Source: Algibacter pacificus (GTDB taxonomy: Bacteria > Bacteroidota > Bacteroidia > Flavobacteriales > Flavobacteriaceae). From it: DNA of 64,000 nt. This document shows, one piece after another, positions 25,285-35,088 of this stretch (positions within the stretch are counted from its first letter, which is position 1; each line of letters starts with the position of its first letter). The translations under genes were made by a program, and so were the position numbers. The notes below the pieces were generated by a model. The model ran no database searches, was not told where the DNA came from, and saw only the letters and a program-made list of their open reading frames with translations. Where the stretch lies: positions 124,001-188,000 of the forward strand of contig NZ_VOGY01000005.1 in the NCBI RefSeq assembly GCF_008033385.1, read 5' to 3'.

Positions 25285-28068
25285 TTATAAATTATTAATT
25301 GTCCATGAAACATAATACATTGATCCAATATGACCTGTACCTACTGCTGTGAAATATTCATCGCCTAAAAGGTTTGTAGCGCCTGCCTTGAAAATAGATT
25401 TAATGGATGGAATTTTTAAGTTAATTTGAGCATCTACCACATGAAATTCTGGAACAACACCATTGGCAAAAGTAGCTTCCCAATAATAATCGTCGCTAAA
25501 TCTATATGCTACGTTAAACCCGAAATTTTTAAATAGATCTGTATTACCAAAAGTCATTTTAAATTTATGCTCTGGTGTGTTAAAGTTTGTTGCAAAATCC
25601 GGGTATTTGTTTTGGTCGAAATCTAGTTTTGCATAAGTGTAACTTCCACTTAAATCGAAATCACTAAACACCTTGGTTGATAAGCCGATAGAAGCTCCGT
25701 ATGAATTTACGTTAGCTTCAGAATTAGTGTATGTACTATAGGCTTGGCTATCTCCATTGGCTAATGCTGCAATAGATAAACTGCCATCTCCAACAGTTCC
25801 ATACAGTGGTGCAACAACCACTTCTTGAGAAATAAAATCTTGATAACTGTTATAATAAGCACTAAGATCTATAGTAATATTGCTGTATTTTCCTCTATAA
25901 CCAATCTCTGCAGAGGTTACTTGCTCTGGTTTTACGAGGTCTGGGTTTGCAATTTCTAATACTGCTGGGTTGCCGGTTTCGGCAAGTTCTCGTGCAGAAC
26001 TTGCGGTATATGAGTTGTTGTAGGCTGCAGCTCCTGTTTGTGTAATACTTGCAGGTTGCTGGATGGCTATACCTGCTGGTGATACATTATAATTTCTTGT
26101 CCATCGGTCTAAGTTAGTAGGGGCAGCACCAACCAAAATAGCTCTACCCGCATTTAAACCAATAAATAAATCTTGAGTTGTTGGATTTCTAAATCCTGTT
26201 TGAATAGATGCTCTTATATTATGATCCTGATTAAGTGTTAGCGCTGCGGAGATTCTTGGAGATACAAATCCGTCAAAAAATTCAGATTTATCAAAACGAG
26301 CCGAACCTGTTAATTTTAATTCCATTTCTTCGTTTAGCTCTATGTTTTTTTGAATTTGAGTATAAATTCCAAATTCGGAATAGCTAATTGGAGCATCTAT
26401 ATCTGTATAAATGGTTCCTGAGGAGTTTAAGTTATATTTTCTATACGAACCACCTACTTGAATATCTGCAAAATCTATAAGATGGCTAAAGTTGTAATTG
26501 GCATCAACATGATAATATTTAGAAGCATCTTGAAATTTAGAGCCTGTAGATAAATCGGGATCGTTGATGCTTTTATTAAATGCTGCTATAAATTCGGGAG
26601 ATCCGGGTAAATACATGCCTGTATCTGCAACTTGTCTTGCTGTTGCATGTGCTTGGGTTTCATTGGCCCCAGCTAAAGTAGCTGTAATAAAGGCGCCAGT
26701 ATATTCTCCAAACCAAGTTTTGTCGTCTTTCCAAGCTCTATTAATATTGATACCTGTAAATACCATATCGTAAGAGTCACCTGCTTTGTCTCCTACAACA
26801 TAACCCCTAAGAAAAAAGTTATCATTTTTAAATTCAATTTTATGTTGTTCTTGAAAGAAGTTATTAATGTTATATCGGTTGGTACCTTGATAAATGGTGT
26901 TTCCTGTTCCTACCTTGCCTACATATGATATTTCGAAATCATTTTCCCAAGGACGGTAATATACTCCCCAATCAGCCTTAATACTACGTGCGTTATAATT
27001 GGTTAATGCCCGTTCATTATACCCCGTTCTGCTTACCTCTACTAAAGGTACTAAATTTACTAAAGCAGGGTTAGGCAGTTGATCTAAAAAATCTTGACTC
27101 TCTATAACTGCTTTTAGGTTGGTTGACACTTCATCACCATAAACATTAATACCATCATAGTTTATGTTTGCTCTTGTGCCTCCAGGGTTTAATTTATCTT
27201 CTTCGCTAGTAGCAGCCCAATCTGTTCCTTTTAGATATCCAAAGTTTACTTTTGCAGCAAATTTATTGCTAAACTTATAGGCGGCACGGATACTAACATC
27301 GGTGTATTCATTATCACCAGCGGCTTTCTGCGATGTAATACCACGTTTTACTGAAGCGCTTATGCCATGGTGGTCGAATGGATTTTTGCTTCGCATAAAT
27401 AAAATACCATTGAAGGCATTAGCACCGTATAGGGCTGAGGAGGCGCCTGGAAGTAATTCAACGCTTAATACATCTGTTTCTGTCATCCCTACCAAATTCC
27501 CTAGAGGGAAGTTTAATGCGGGTGTGGAATTGTCCATACCGTCGACTAACTGCATAAATCTATTATTGGCAAAGGTTGCAAAACCTCTGGTGTTTACAGA
27601 CTTAAAAGTTAAACTGTTAGTGTTAACATCTACACCTTTTAAGTTTTCAAGACCACCGTAAAAATCAGAAGAGGCTGTGTTTTTAATTTCTTTTATCCCA
27701 AAACGTTCAACGGTTACTGGAGATTCAAAGATACGTTCTGGAGTTCTAGAAGCCGATATAATAACTTCGTCTAGCGAATTACCTTCTTTTAAAATAAAAT
27801 TTACTTTTTGATTGTTGGTTATAATTTCTATGGTTACGGTTTCAAATCCAACGCTACTGGCTTGTACTGAAAAGGGTGGTTTTTTGCTGTAAGTTAATGA
27901 GAAATTACCATCAAAATCGGTTACATTTCCTGTAGATGAGCCAAGGATTATAACGTTGGCACCCGGAATGGGTTGGTTATTTTCGTCTACAACTGAACCA
28001 GTAAAGGTAGTTTGTGAAAATGTTGTTACATAGAAAAACAACATGATGAGGGGAAGAATTGTTTTCAT
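25285..28068 (-). CDS. TonB-dependent receptor with carboxypeptidase-like domain
   Basis: 927 residues. A signal peptide (MKTILPLIMLFFYVTTFSQ) is followed by a CarbopepD_reg-like domain (about 22-100, GSVVDENNQPIPGANVIIL). A plug domain (about 115-240) follows with ARTPERIFESPVTVERF and a GASSALYGANAFNGIL motif, then a 22-strand barrel to the C-terminus, which ends in an aromatic-rich strand (MYYVSWTINNL). It is a gated outer-membrane importer energised by TonB-ExbBD. There is no SusD-like partner; the partner gene encodes an SGNH hydrolase, so the cargo may be a lipid, ester or similar small molecule rather than a glycan. Confidence 0.93.
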   Translation of the reverse strand: MKTILPLIMLFFYVTTFSQTTFTGSVVDENNQPIPGANVIILGSSTGNVTDFDGNFSLTYSKKPPFSVQASSVGFETVTIEIITNNQKVNFILKEGNSLDEVIISASRTPERIFESPVTVERFGIKEIKNTASSDFYGGLENLKGVDVNTNSLTFKSVNTRGFATFANNRFMQLVDGMDNSTPALNFPLGNLVGMTETDVLSVELLPGASSALYGANAFNGILFMRSKNPFDHHGISASVKRGITSQKAAGDNEYTDVSIRAAYKFSNKFAAKVNFGYLKGTDWAATSEEDKLNPGGTRANINYDGINVYGDEVSTNLKAVIESQDFLDQLPNPALVNLVPLVEVSRTGYNERALTNYNARSIKADWGVYYRPWENDFEISYVGKVGTGNTIYQGTNRYNINNFFQEQHKIEFKNDNFFLRGYVVGDKAGDSYDMVFTGININRAWKDDKTWFGEYTGAFITATLAGANETQAHATARQVADTGMYLPGSPEFIAAFNKSINDPDLSTGSKFQDASKYYHVDANYNFSHLIDFADIQVGGSYRKYNLNSSGTIYTDIDAPISYSEFGIYTQIQKNIELNEEMELKLTGSARFDKSEFFDGFVSPRISAALTLNQDHNIRASIQTGFRNPTTQDLFIGLNAGRAILVGAAPTNLDRWTRNYNVSPAGIAIQQPASITQTGAAAYNNSYTASSARELAETGNPAVLEIANPDLVKPEQVTSAEIGYRGKYSNITIDLSAYYNSYQDFISQEVVVAPLYGTVGDGSLSIAALANGDSQAYSTYTNSEANVNSYGASIGLSTKVFSDFDLSGSYTYAKLDFDQNKYPDFATNFNTPEHKFKMTFGNTDLFKNFGFNVAYRFSDDYYWEATFANGVVPEFHVVDAQINLKIPSIKSIFKAGATNLLGDEYFTAVGTGHIGSMYYVSWTINNL

Positions 28069-28218
28069 TTCTAAGAATTAGTTTTAGTATTAGAATACCA
28101 ATATATGTATATTTTGGGTTATTTTATATAAAATAGTGAAAAATATATGCATGCATAGTATTTATTCGTAATTTATAAGGGGTAAAATTATGATTTTGTT
28201 AAAATGAACTTTAATAAA

Positions 28219-28251
28219 AATAGCTTGGCTTCTAAATGAAGCCAAGCTATT
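28219..28251 (-). terminator. Terminator after glmS
   Basis: AATAGCTTGGCTTC and its perfect complement form a 14-bp stem with a 5-nt loop (TAAAT), followed on the minus strand by TTTTATTAA. It lies 27 bp after glmS. Confidence 0.9.
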
Positions 28252-28278
28252 GAAATTTATTTATTTTTTCGAAAGTAA

Positions 28279-30132
28279 TTATTCCACCGTAACCGATTTT
28301 GCTAAGTTACGTGGTTGGTCCACATTTTTGTTTAAAAGTACTGCTATATAATAGGATAATAATTGTAGCGGAATAGTGGTTAATAAGGGTGAAAGCGATT
28401 CTAGCGTTTCAGGAACTTCAATTACGTGGTCTGCTAATTCTTTAACCTGTACATCACCTTCGGTAACAATACCAATTATTTTTCCTTTTCTAGATTTAAT
28501 TTCTTGAATATTACTTACTACTTTTTCGTAATGTCCTTTTTTAGTCGCAATTACAATAATAGGCATGTTTTCATCAATTAAAGCTATAGGGCCATGTTTC
28601 ATTTCTGCAGCAGGGTAACCTTCGGCGTGAATGTATGAAATTTCTTTTAGTTTTAATGCGCCTTCTAAGGCTACTGGAAAGTTAAAACCTCTTCCCAAAT
28701 AAAGCATGTTTCTTGCTCCTTTATAGGTGTCTGCAATGGTTTTAATAATGGTGTCAGATTCTAAAGCTTGTTTTACTTTTTTAGGAATCATTTCTAATTC
28801 CAATAAATGTTGGCGGAAATTTGAACTGCTAATAGTTCCTTTAGCTCTTGCTAACCTTAAAGCTATAAGAGTTAAAACTGTAATTTGTGTTGTAAATGCT
28901 TTGGTAGATGCCACGCCTATTTCTGGGCCGGCATGTGTATATGCACCAGCATTTGATGCTCTTGCAATAGAAGAGCCTACCACATTGCAAACCCCAAAAA
29001 CAAAAGCGCCTTTGGATTTTGCGAGTTTTATAGCAGCTAATGTGTCTGCTGTTTCTCCAGATTGTGAAATAGCGATGACAATATCGTTTTCTGTAATTAC
29101 AGGATTTCTGTATCTAAATTCTGAGGCATATTCAACCTCTACAGGTATTCTTGCTAAATCTTCAAAAATATATTCGGCAACCAATCCAGCGTGCCAAGAG
29201 GTTCCACAAGCAACAATTATGATACGATTGGCGTTTAAAAATTTCTTCATGTTATCTTCAACACCTGCCATTTTAATAATAGCTTCGTTTCTTAATAATC
29301 GTCCTCTATAGGTATCTGTAATAGCTTTAGGTTGTTCGTGGATTTCTTTAAGCATAAAGTGCTCGTATCCACCTTTTTCTATTTGTTCTAGGTTTAATTG
29401 TAGTTCTTGAACATAGGTTTCAACTAAGCAGTCGTCTTTTATTTTTCTTATTTTAATTCCTTTTTGAAATCTAATAACGGCCATTTCTTCATCTTCTAAA
29501 TACACGGCGTTTTTTGTGTATTCTAAAAAGGGTGAAGCATCACTGGCTATAAAGAATTCGTTTTCGTTTTCGCCAACGCCAATAGCTAGTGGGCTTCCTA
29601 AGCGCGCTACAACAATTTCTTCGGGTTTTGTTTTATCAAAAACGGCTATGGCATAAGCTCCTATAACTTGGTTTAATGCTACTTGTACGGCTTTTCCAAG
29701 CTTAACGTTTTCTTTCTTTTTAACATCTTCAATTAAATTAACAAGTACTTCTGTATCTGTATCCGATTGAAATGTATAGCCTCTACTAATTAATTCTTGT
29801 TTAAGCGCGTCATAATTTTCAATAATCCCATTGTGAATTATTACTAATTCGCCAGAATTTGAAAGGTGCGGGTGAGAATTAATATCGTTAGGGATACCGT
29901 GTGTTGCCCAACGTGTATGGCCAATGCCAATATTACCTGTATTGGTTATTTCGGTTTTGGCACGTTCTTCTAGATCGGCTACTTTACCTTTTGTTTTTGA
30001 TATTTTTAGATCTGTTCCATCAAAAAGAGCTATTCCGGCACTATCGTATCCCCGATATTCTAAGCGTTTTAATCCTTCAATGACTATGGGGTAAGCTTCT
30101 CTATAACCGATATAACCTACAATTCCGCACAT
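28279..30132 (-). CDS. glmS: Glucosamine-6-phosphate synthase (isomerizing)
   Basis: 617 residues. The N-terminal glutaminase begins MCGIVGYIG, with catalytic Cys2, and includes RLEYRGYDSAG and GHTRWATHG. Two SIS sugar-isomerase domains follow (about 290-425 and 460-600), and the enzyme ends KSVTVE, the standard C-terminal tail that closes the active site. It makes glucosamine-6-phosphate from fructose-6-phosphate and glutamine, the first step to UDP-GlcNAc for murein and LPS. Third gene of an operon with a GT5-like gene and a DUF4270 lipoprotein, 12 bp downstream of the latter. Confidence 0.97.
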   Translation of the reverse strand: MCGIVGYIGYREAYPIVIEGLKRLEYRGYDSAGIALFDGTDLKISKTKGKVADLEERAKTEITNTGNIGIGHTRWATHGIPNDINSHPHLSNSGELVIIHNGIIENYDALKQELISRGYTFQSDTDTEVLVNLIEDVKKKENVKLGKAVQVALNQVIGAYAIAVFDKTKPEEIVVARLGSPLAIGVGENENEFFIASDASPFLEYTKNAVYLEDEEMAVIRFQKGIKIRKIKDDCLVETYVQELQLNLEQIEKGGYEHFMLKEIHEQPKAITDTYRGRLLRNEAIIKMAGVEDNMKKFLNANRIIIVACGTSWHAGLVAEYIFEDLARIPVEVEYASEFRYRNPVITENDIVIAISQSGETADTLAAIKLAKSKGAFVFGVCNVVGSSIARASNAGAYTHAGPEIGVASTKAFTTQITVLTLIALRLARAKGTISSSNFRQHLLELEMIPKKVKQALESDTIIKTIADTYKGARNMLYLGRGFNFPVALEGALKLKEISYIHAEGYPAAEMKHGPIALIDENMPIIVIATKKGHYEKVVSNIQEIKSRKGKIIGIVTEGDVQVKELADHVIEVPETLESLSPLLTTIPLQLLSYYIAVLLNKNVDQPRNLAKSVTVE

Positions 30133-30144
30133 ATGTTGATGTTT

Positions 30145-31818
30145 TTAATTATTGGTTTCTGTATAAAATACTTTAAACTTCATTCTTTTATCGTCATCGT
30201 CGTCGTTTGAGCCGTGTAATATGGTTCCTTTCGGCGTTATTATTGATGCGGCAGGTATATTGGTTACATGAGCACCATCGCTATTAGGAATGGCTGCATT
30301 TGTAGTGTAATTTACGTTAGTGGATAAGGTTAAGCCTATTTTAGTATTTGTTGAATCGTTTAATAAAATTCTGTTTAAATGTTCTGTTAAACGAATTTTG
30401 TATCTATAGTTACCTTTTTCATCACTTATACGTTGGCCAAGACTAATTACTTTTGAACTAAATGGTGTGGTTGTAGATTCGGTTTGGTCTATGGCATAAT
30501 CATATGTTGGACTACTGTTGTTAACATCGTAGGCATAAATTCTATCGAAAAAACTGTAGTCGTTTCCGTTACCATCATCGGCAAAGGTTTGCATAATATC
30601 ATCTTCGTAAATCACTAAATGGGCATCATTTATTAGGCGGTTTAAAACAAATTTTCCGTCGTCATCTTTTTTGTAGCTGTTGCCTTCTGGAACTCTAAAT
30701 TCATCTAAGAAATTCTTTTTAGCTTCATCGTTCTCAAATAAATTTACAATAGCCATAGAGTTTCCGGCCCCTTTTAAATAGAGTGATTTATCGCCGTTAG
30801 TGGCATCTCCATTTTCTAGAGTTACATTGGTAATGTTGTTTACAAATGTATTTAAGGTGTTTCCTGTAAAATATAAGGTATAGGTTGCTTCTATAGTTTC
30901 TCCTTCGGTTACGGTGGAATCATAACTATAAGTTATGGTTATATTAGCTCCTGTTGAAGCCATGTTAAGTAAAACCATATTTCCATCATTATCGATAGCT
31001 TCTGCTTTAAAAAACAGCCCTCTAAAGTAATTTTTAAATTCATTAGCATTACTTAATACGATATTGCCTTCTTTTTTTAAAATTAAATTTTCCCAAAAGG
31101 TATTATCTAGTGTTGCTACATATGCAGGTACACTTCTTGAAGTTACTTCATTGTCTGTACCTTCATCTGTAACGGTTACAATAGCATCGGCACTTGGAAT
31201 TACGTTGTCGTCCTGAAATATTAAGGTGCTTTTTTGGGTGTCAAAATTAATAGGAGAAGTTCCGTTATACGCCAAGTTATCAGAGCCTCCATCGGAGTAG
31301 GAATAATATTTTTGAGCAGTAGTTCCATCGAGATCGGTATCTCTTAAAAAATAATCATTCTTATAAATGGATAATTTAAAAGGTTTTACAGAGCCGTTAT
31401 AATCACCGTATAAAGAGTCTTGTATGGTGTATTCTGCATTGCCTTCATCGTCATAATTATTAATTCTGCTATAATATGGAATGGTTAAAACTACCGATTT
31501 AATGGTTGCATTTTCTCCAAAATCAGGATCGTAAGTAGACGGTGTTACTTGGGTAACAATGCTAGCACTTGTTAGTCCATAAGCGGGGTCATTAAATACG
31601 CCTAATAAATATGAAGATAGGTTGTTAACTTGAACCGATTCTAGTTTTTTATTGTAAGATACAATTGGAACTTGGTATAAGTCTGTACTAAAATTAGCAT
31701 TATCTTTTCCAAGAACGGCGCTATCTAATTCTGCGAATTCTTTGTCGCAAGCAACAAAACCAGTGAATGTAAATAGAAAAATAGCCGAAAATTTAAGGGC
31801 TTTAAATGTTTTTTTCAT
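30145..31818 (-). CDS. DUF4270 domain lipoprotein
   Basis: 557 residues. The lipoprotein signal peptide ends at the cysteine in FTGFVACDKEF. The mature part starts with an FSTDLYQVPIVSYNKKLESV segment and a SYLLGVFNDPAYG motif typical of DUF4270. A long beta-rich body follows with many Asp, Asn and Thr residues, and the protein ends MKFKVFYTETN. The family is confined to Bacteroidota, is probably surface-exposed, and has no assigned function. The conserved neighbours glgA-like and glmS point to a role linked to cell-surface sugar metabolism, which is inference. Confidence 0.85.
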   Translation of the reverse strand: MKKTFKALKFSAIFLFTFTGFVACDKEFAELDSAVLGKDNANFSTDLYQVPIVSYNKKLESVQVNNLSSYLLGVFNDPAYGLTSASIVTQVTPSTYDPDFGENATIKSVVLTIPYYSRINNYDDEGNAEYTIQDSLYGDYNGSVKPFKLSIYKNDYFLRDTDLDGTTAQKYYSYSDGGSDNLAYNGTSPINFDTQKSTLIFQDDNVIPSADAIVTVTDEGTDNEVTSRSVPAYVATLDNTFWENLILKKEGNIVLSNANEFKNYFRGLFFKAEAIDNDGNMVLLNMASTGANITITYSYDSTVTEGETIEATYTLYFTGNTLNTFVNNITNVTLENGDATNGDKSLYLKGAGNSMAIVNLFENDEAKKNFLDEFRVPEGNSYKKDDDGKFVLNRLINDAHLVIYEDDIMQTFADDGNGNDYSFFDRIYAYDVNNSSPTYDYAIDQTESTTTPFSSKVISLGQRISDEKGNYRYKIRLTEHLNRILLNDSTNTKIGLTLSTNVNYTTNAAIPNSDGAHVTNIPAASIITPKGTILHGSNDDDDDKRMKFKVFYTETNN

Positions 31819-31846
31819 AAGTTATTTTAAAATGAATTTGAGAAGG

Positions 31847-32656
31847 CTAGCCTAAAACTTCGTTATTAAAGAAGCTTGTATAAGCTTCGCCAAATTCATC
31901 CTTGCTTTTATACTCTAATATAGGTTTTTTAGATGCTTTTATATAAGCATCTACGTCTTCTGCTATGTCTTCAGATCCTACTATTATGGCATCGGAGTAA
32001 TCTACAGCAACCTTCATTAAGTTGTTATAAGTTGGTTCTTCGAGTACTTTAATAGCGTCATCATTAATATTGTCAAATTTAACTTTATTAATAAGATCTT
32101 TATTTAATGTATTGTTAAAACTTTGATTATATATGGAAGTCACAATTTTACTTTCATTAAATAAAGGTTCATCTTTGTAGTATTCTCTTAAGTAAACAGG
32201 TAGTAGCGATGCTAACCAACCGTGTACATGTATAATATCTGGAGCCCAGTTTAACTTTTTAACCGTTTCAATAACGCCTTTTGCAAAGAAAATAGCACGT
32301 TCATCGTTATCTGAAAATAATTTTCCAGCTTCATCTGTTAATGTTGCTTTTCTTTTAAAATATTCTTCATTATCAATAAAATAAACCTGAATGCGTTCTT
32401 TCGGAATAGATGCTACCTTTATAATTAACGGCATATCTAGGTCGTTTATTACTAAATTGATACCCGATAACCTGATAACTTCGTGTAATTGGTGTCTTCT
32501 TTCATTAATATTCCCGTATCGTGGCATGAAGATTCTTATTTGTCCGCCTTGTTGATTTACGAGTCTAGGTGCTTCAAACGACATTGACGAAATCTCTGTT
32601 TCTGGTAAATAAGGAACTACTTCAGATGATACGTATAATACCCTCTTATCTTTCAT
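31847..32656 (-). CDS. Glycogen/starch synthase-like GT5 N-domain protein
   Basis: 269 residues. It begins KDKRVLYVSSEVVPYLPE, resembling the start of the glycogen synthase catalytic domain. It continues with RIFMPRYGNINERRHQLHEV and a PDIIHVHGWLASLLPVYL motif (cf. DVVHAHDWHA in GlgA). The whole second Rossmann domain with the KTGGL/E-x7-E nucleotide-sugar site is absent: GlgA is usually about 480 residues. It therefore looks like a stand-alone half glycosyltransferase, possibly regulatory or needing a partner. First gene of the operon, divergent from panC. Confidence 0.8.
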   Translation of the reverse strand: MKDKRVLYVSSEVVPYLPETEISSMSFEAPRLVNQQGGQIRIFMPRYGNINERRHQLHEVIRLSGINLVINDLDMPLIIKVASIPKERIQVYFIDNEEYFKRKATLTDEAGKLFSDNDERAIFFAKGVIETVKKLNWAPDIIHVHGWLASLLPVYLREYYKDEPLFNESKIVTSIYNQSFNNTLNKDLINKVKFDNINDDAIKVLEEPTYNNLMKVAVDYSDAIIVGSEDIAEDVDAYIKASKKPILEYKSKDEFGEAYTSFFNNEVLG

Positions 32657-32747
32657 ATGTTTATTTTTGATGACTTTTAACGTATTTTTTTTTAATAATT
32701 AATATCAAAAAGGTTGAGTTTGTTATTAATTGTTGTTAAAAAACACG

Positions 32748-32755
32748 CAAAAGTA
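32748..32755 (-). promoter_or_regulatory. -7 promoter box for the GT5-like/DUF4270/glmS operon
   Basis: Minus strand reads TACTTTTG, matching TAnnTTTG. It implies a leader of roughly 85 nt before the ATG at 32656, long for this genome. Confidence 0.5.
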
Positions 32756-32818
32756 CAAAATTTTATGCAGATTGCTTGTAAAATCTTAAGTTTGCATGCG
32801 TTAAATTTTAATTAGAAG

Positions 32819-33670
32819 GTGGAAGTTTATTCAGAAAAACAACAAATTACGGCTGCAATTGATGCTGTAAAAGCTAAAAAACTAACTTTAGGATTCGTGC
32901 CTACTATGGGTGCTTTGCACCAAGGACATTTACAATTAGTAATAAAAGCTTTAGAAGAAAATGATTGTGTCGTGGTTAGCATTTTTGTTAATCCAACCCA
33001 ATTTGATAACCCTAACGATCTCGATGCCTACCCGAGAACTTTAGAAAACGATATAACATTATTGAAAACGGTAAGTGAAACCAAAATTATGGTTTATGCG
33101 CCTACCGTTGATGATATTTACGAAGGAAATACGGTTTCTGAAATTTTCGATTTCGATGGATTGGAACATGAAATGGAAGGCAAATTTCGTCAAGGTCATT
33201 TTGATGGTGTGGGTACTATTGTAAAACGCCTTTTTGAAATTGTAAAACCAAATAAGGCGTATTTTGGTGAGAAAGATTTTCAGCAGCTTCAAATTATTAG
33301 AAAACTGGTAGAAAAACATCAAATGCCTTTAGAAATAGTGGGATGCAAAATTCATCGTGAAGCAAATGGCTTGGCTATGAGTTCTCGAAATACGCGACTA
33401 AAACCAGAATTTAGTGCCGCTGCTCCCTTCATATATAAAACATTAAAGACTGCCAAAGAAAAATTTGGCACAAAAAGTGCTAATGAAGTTAAGGAATGGG
33501 TAGAGAAGCAATTTGAAAATCATGATTTATTAACATTAGAATATTTTATAATTTCTGAAGTTGACACTTTAAAACCTGTAAAACGAAAATCGAATAACAA
33601 AGCGTATCGCGCATTTATTGCTGTATATGCAGACGATATTAGACTTATTGATAATATTGCACTAAATTAA
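32819..33670 (+). CDS. panC: Pantothenate synthetase
   Basis: 283 residues, starting with GTG; an in-frame TAA lies a few codons upstream and no ATG is available. The nucleotide-binding motif is [13 protein letters not shown] (HxGH type). [30 protein letters not shown] and MSSRNTRL follow, all diagnostic for PanC. It joins pantoate and beta-alanine with ATP to make pantothenate for coenzyme A. Followed 13 bp later by panD, which supplies the beta-alanine. Confidence 0.97.
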   Translation: MEVYSEKQQITAAIDAVKAKKLTLGFVPTMGALHQGHLQLVIKALEENDCVVVSIFVNPTQFDNPNDLDAYPRTLENDITLLKTVSETKIMVYAPTVDDIYEGNTVSEIFDFDGLEHEMEGKFRQGHFDGVGTIVKRLFEIVKPNKAYFGEKDFQQLQIIRKLVEKHQMPLEIVGCKIHREANGLAMSSRNTRLKPEFSAAAPFIYKTLKTAKEKFGTKSANEVKEWVEKQFENHDLLTLEYFIISEVDTLKPVKRKSNNKAYRAFIAVYADDIRLIDNIALN

Positions 33671-33671
33671 T

Positions 33672-33679
33672 TATCTTTG
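33672..33679 (+). promoter_or_regulatory. -7 box immediately before panD (leaderless start)
   Basis: TATCTTTG matches TAnnTTTG and ends 4 nt before the panD ATG, so a transcript from it would begin at or within a few bases of the start codon. It would let panD be expressed apart from panC. Confidence 0.5.
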
Positions 33680-33683
33680 CCAC

Positions 33684-34034
33684 ATGCAAATTCAAGTAGT
33701 AAAATCTAAAATACACCGAGTAAAAGTAACGGGTGCCGACTTAAATTATATTGGTAGTATCACTATTGATGAAGATTTAATGGAAGCCGCCAATATTATT
33801 CAAGGTGAAAAGGTTCAAATTGTGAATAACAATAACGGAGCTAGGCTAGAAACTTATGCCATTCCTGGACCAAGAAATAGTGGGGAAATCACGCTTAACG
33901 GGGCTGCAGCACGATTAGTTGCCCCTGGAGATGTCCTTATTTTAATAACTTATGCCTTTATGGATATCGAGGAGGCTAAAGTGTTTAAACCATCGTTAGT
34001 ATTTCCTGATGAAGCCACTAATTTATTGAAATAA
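33684..34034 (+). CDS. panD: Aspartate 1-decarboxylase proenzyme
   Basis: 116 residues. Self-cleaves between Gly24 and Ser25 in [12 protein letters not shown] to give the pyruvoyl cofactor. Arg and Tyr positions in [19 protein letters not shown] and NGAAARL match the family. It makes beta-alanine from aspartate for panC. The stop is 5 bp before the next start. Confidence 0.97.
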   Translation: MQIQVVKSKIHRVKVTGADLNYIGSITIDEDLMEAANIIQGEKVQIVNNNNGARLETYAIPGPRNSGEITLNGAAARLVAPGDVLILITYAFMDIEEAKVFKPSLVFPDEATNLLK

Positions 34035-34039
34035 ACCAT

Positions 34040-35011
34040 TTGAATAAACAAATAAAAAGTATCCTTAAAATTACACTCCCATTAGTATTGGGAGTTTTTT
34101 TAGTTTGGTATTCACTGTCCAAAGTGTCTATTGGAGAAATAATTGAATACGCTCAAAATGCTGATTATATTTATATTATCCTCGGTGTTTTTTTAGGGTT
34201 GTTAAGTCATTTGTCTCGCTCGTATCGCTGGCTTTTTATGTTAGAACCCATGGGGTATAAAGTTAAATTTGGCAATAGCGTTATGGCTGTTTTTGCTACC
34301 TATTTAATAAATTATACCATACCAAGAGCGGGCGAAGTTGCCAGAGCATCTATCCTTACAAATTATGAAGGCGTCCCTTTTGAAAAGGGGTTTGGAACCA
34401 TTGTTGCCGAACGTATTGCCGACATGATTATTATGCTGTCCATTATTGCTATTACGTTGTTTTTGCAATTCGATTTTATTTATGGTTTTTTAGTTGAAAA
34501 ATTTAATCCCGTAAAAATTGGAATTGCTCTTGCGCTATGTGCTTTATTAGGGCTTTTGTTTTTAAGATTAATAAAAAGAAGCCAATCGAAACTAGCATTA
34601 AAAATTAAAGGGTTTGCTAACGGATTAATTGAAGGCGCATTAAGTATTTTTAAAATGAAAAAGAAGTGGGCATTCATTTTTCATACGCTTTTTATTTGGA
34701 TTATGTATTTACTCATGTTCTACGTAACATCTTTTGCTATTACCGAATTACATCATATTTCCATAGGCGCCATTTTAATTGGTTTTATTTCGGCAAGCTT
34801 TAGTATTGCTGCCACTAATGGCGGTATAGGCTCTTATCCACTTGCTATTTATGCCGCTTTTTCGCTTTTTGGAATTGCAGAACAACCAAGTATTGCTTTC
34901 GGTTGGATTATGTGGGCTTCACAAACTTTAATGGTAATTGTTTTTGGCGGAATATCTCTAATTTATTTACCCATTTATAATAGAAAAAAAGCAAAAAATT
35001 TGACCAAATAA
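34040..35011 (+). CDS. LPG synthase TM-domain family protein (YbhN/UPF0104)
   Basis: 323 residues, starting with TTG; no ATG lies near. At least seven hydrophobic segments span the sequence. SHLSRSYRWLFML, YLINYTIPRAGEVARA and the later ATNGGIGSYPLAIY match the flippase-like domain of lysylphosphatidylglycerol synthase (UPF0104). The cytosolic aminoacyl-transferase domain of MprF is absent, so it is probably a lipid flippase or a related membrane transporter. Placed 5 bp after panD, in the same transcription unit, but no metabolic link is evident. Confidence 0.83.
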   Translation: MNKQIKSILKITLPLVLGVFLVWYSLSKVSIGEIIEYAQNADYIYIILGVFLGLLSHLSRSYRWLFMLEPMGYKVKFGNSVMAVFATYLINYTIPRAGEVARASILTNYEGVPFEKGFGTIVAERIADMIIMLSIIAITLFLQFDFIYGFLVEKFNPVKIGIALALCALLGLLFLRLIKRSQSKLALKIKGFANGLIEGALSIFKMKKKWAFIFHTLFIWIMYLLMFYVTSFAITELHHISIGAILIGFISASFSIAATNGGIGSYPLAIYAAFSLFGIAEQPSIAFGWIMWASQTLMVIVFGGISLIYLPIYNRKKAKNLTK

Positions 35012-35088
35012 CAGAAGTGTTTTTGTTTTTTTGAATTGTAATTGCTTATTTCATACCTTGCCGTTTCAATCTCTAATCATTTTTTAAA

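Noticed and set aside
32657-32818. Riboswitch or leader RNA before panC or the GT5-like operon
   Set aside because: The 162-bp gap shows no riboswitch-like core or stable stem; only a -7 box was supported.
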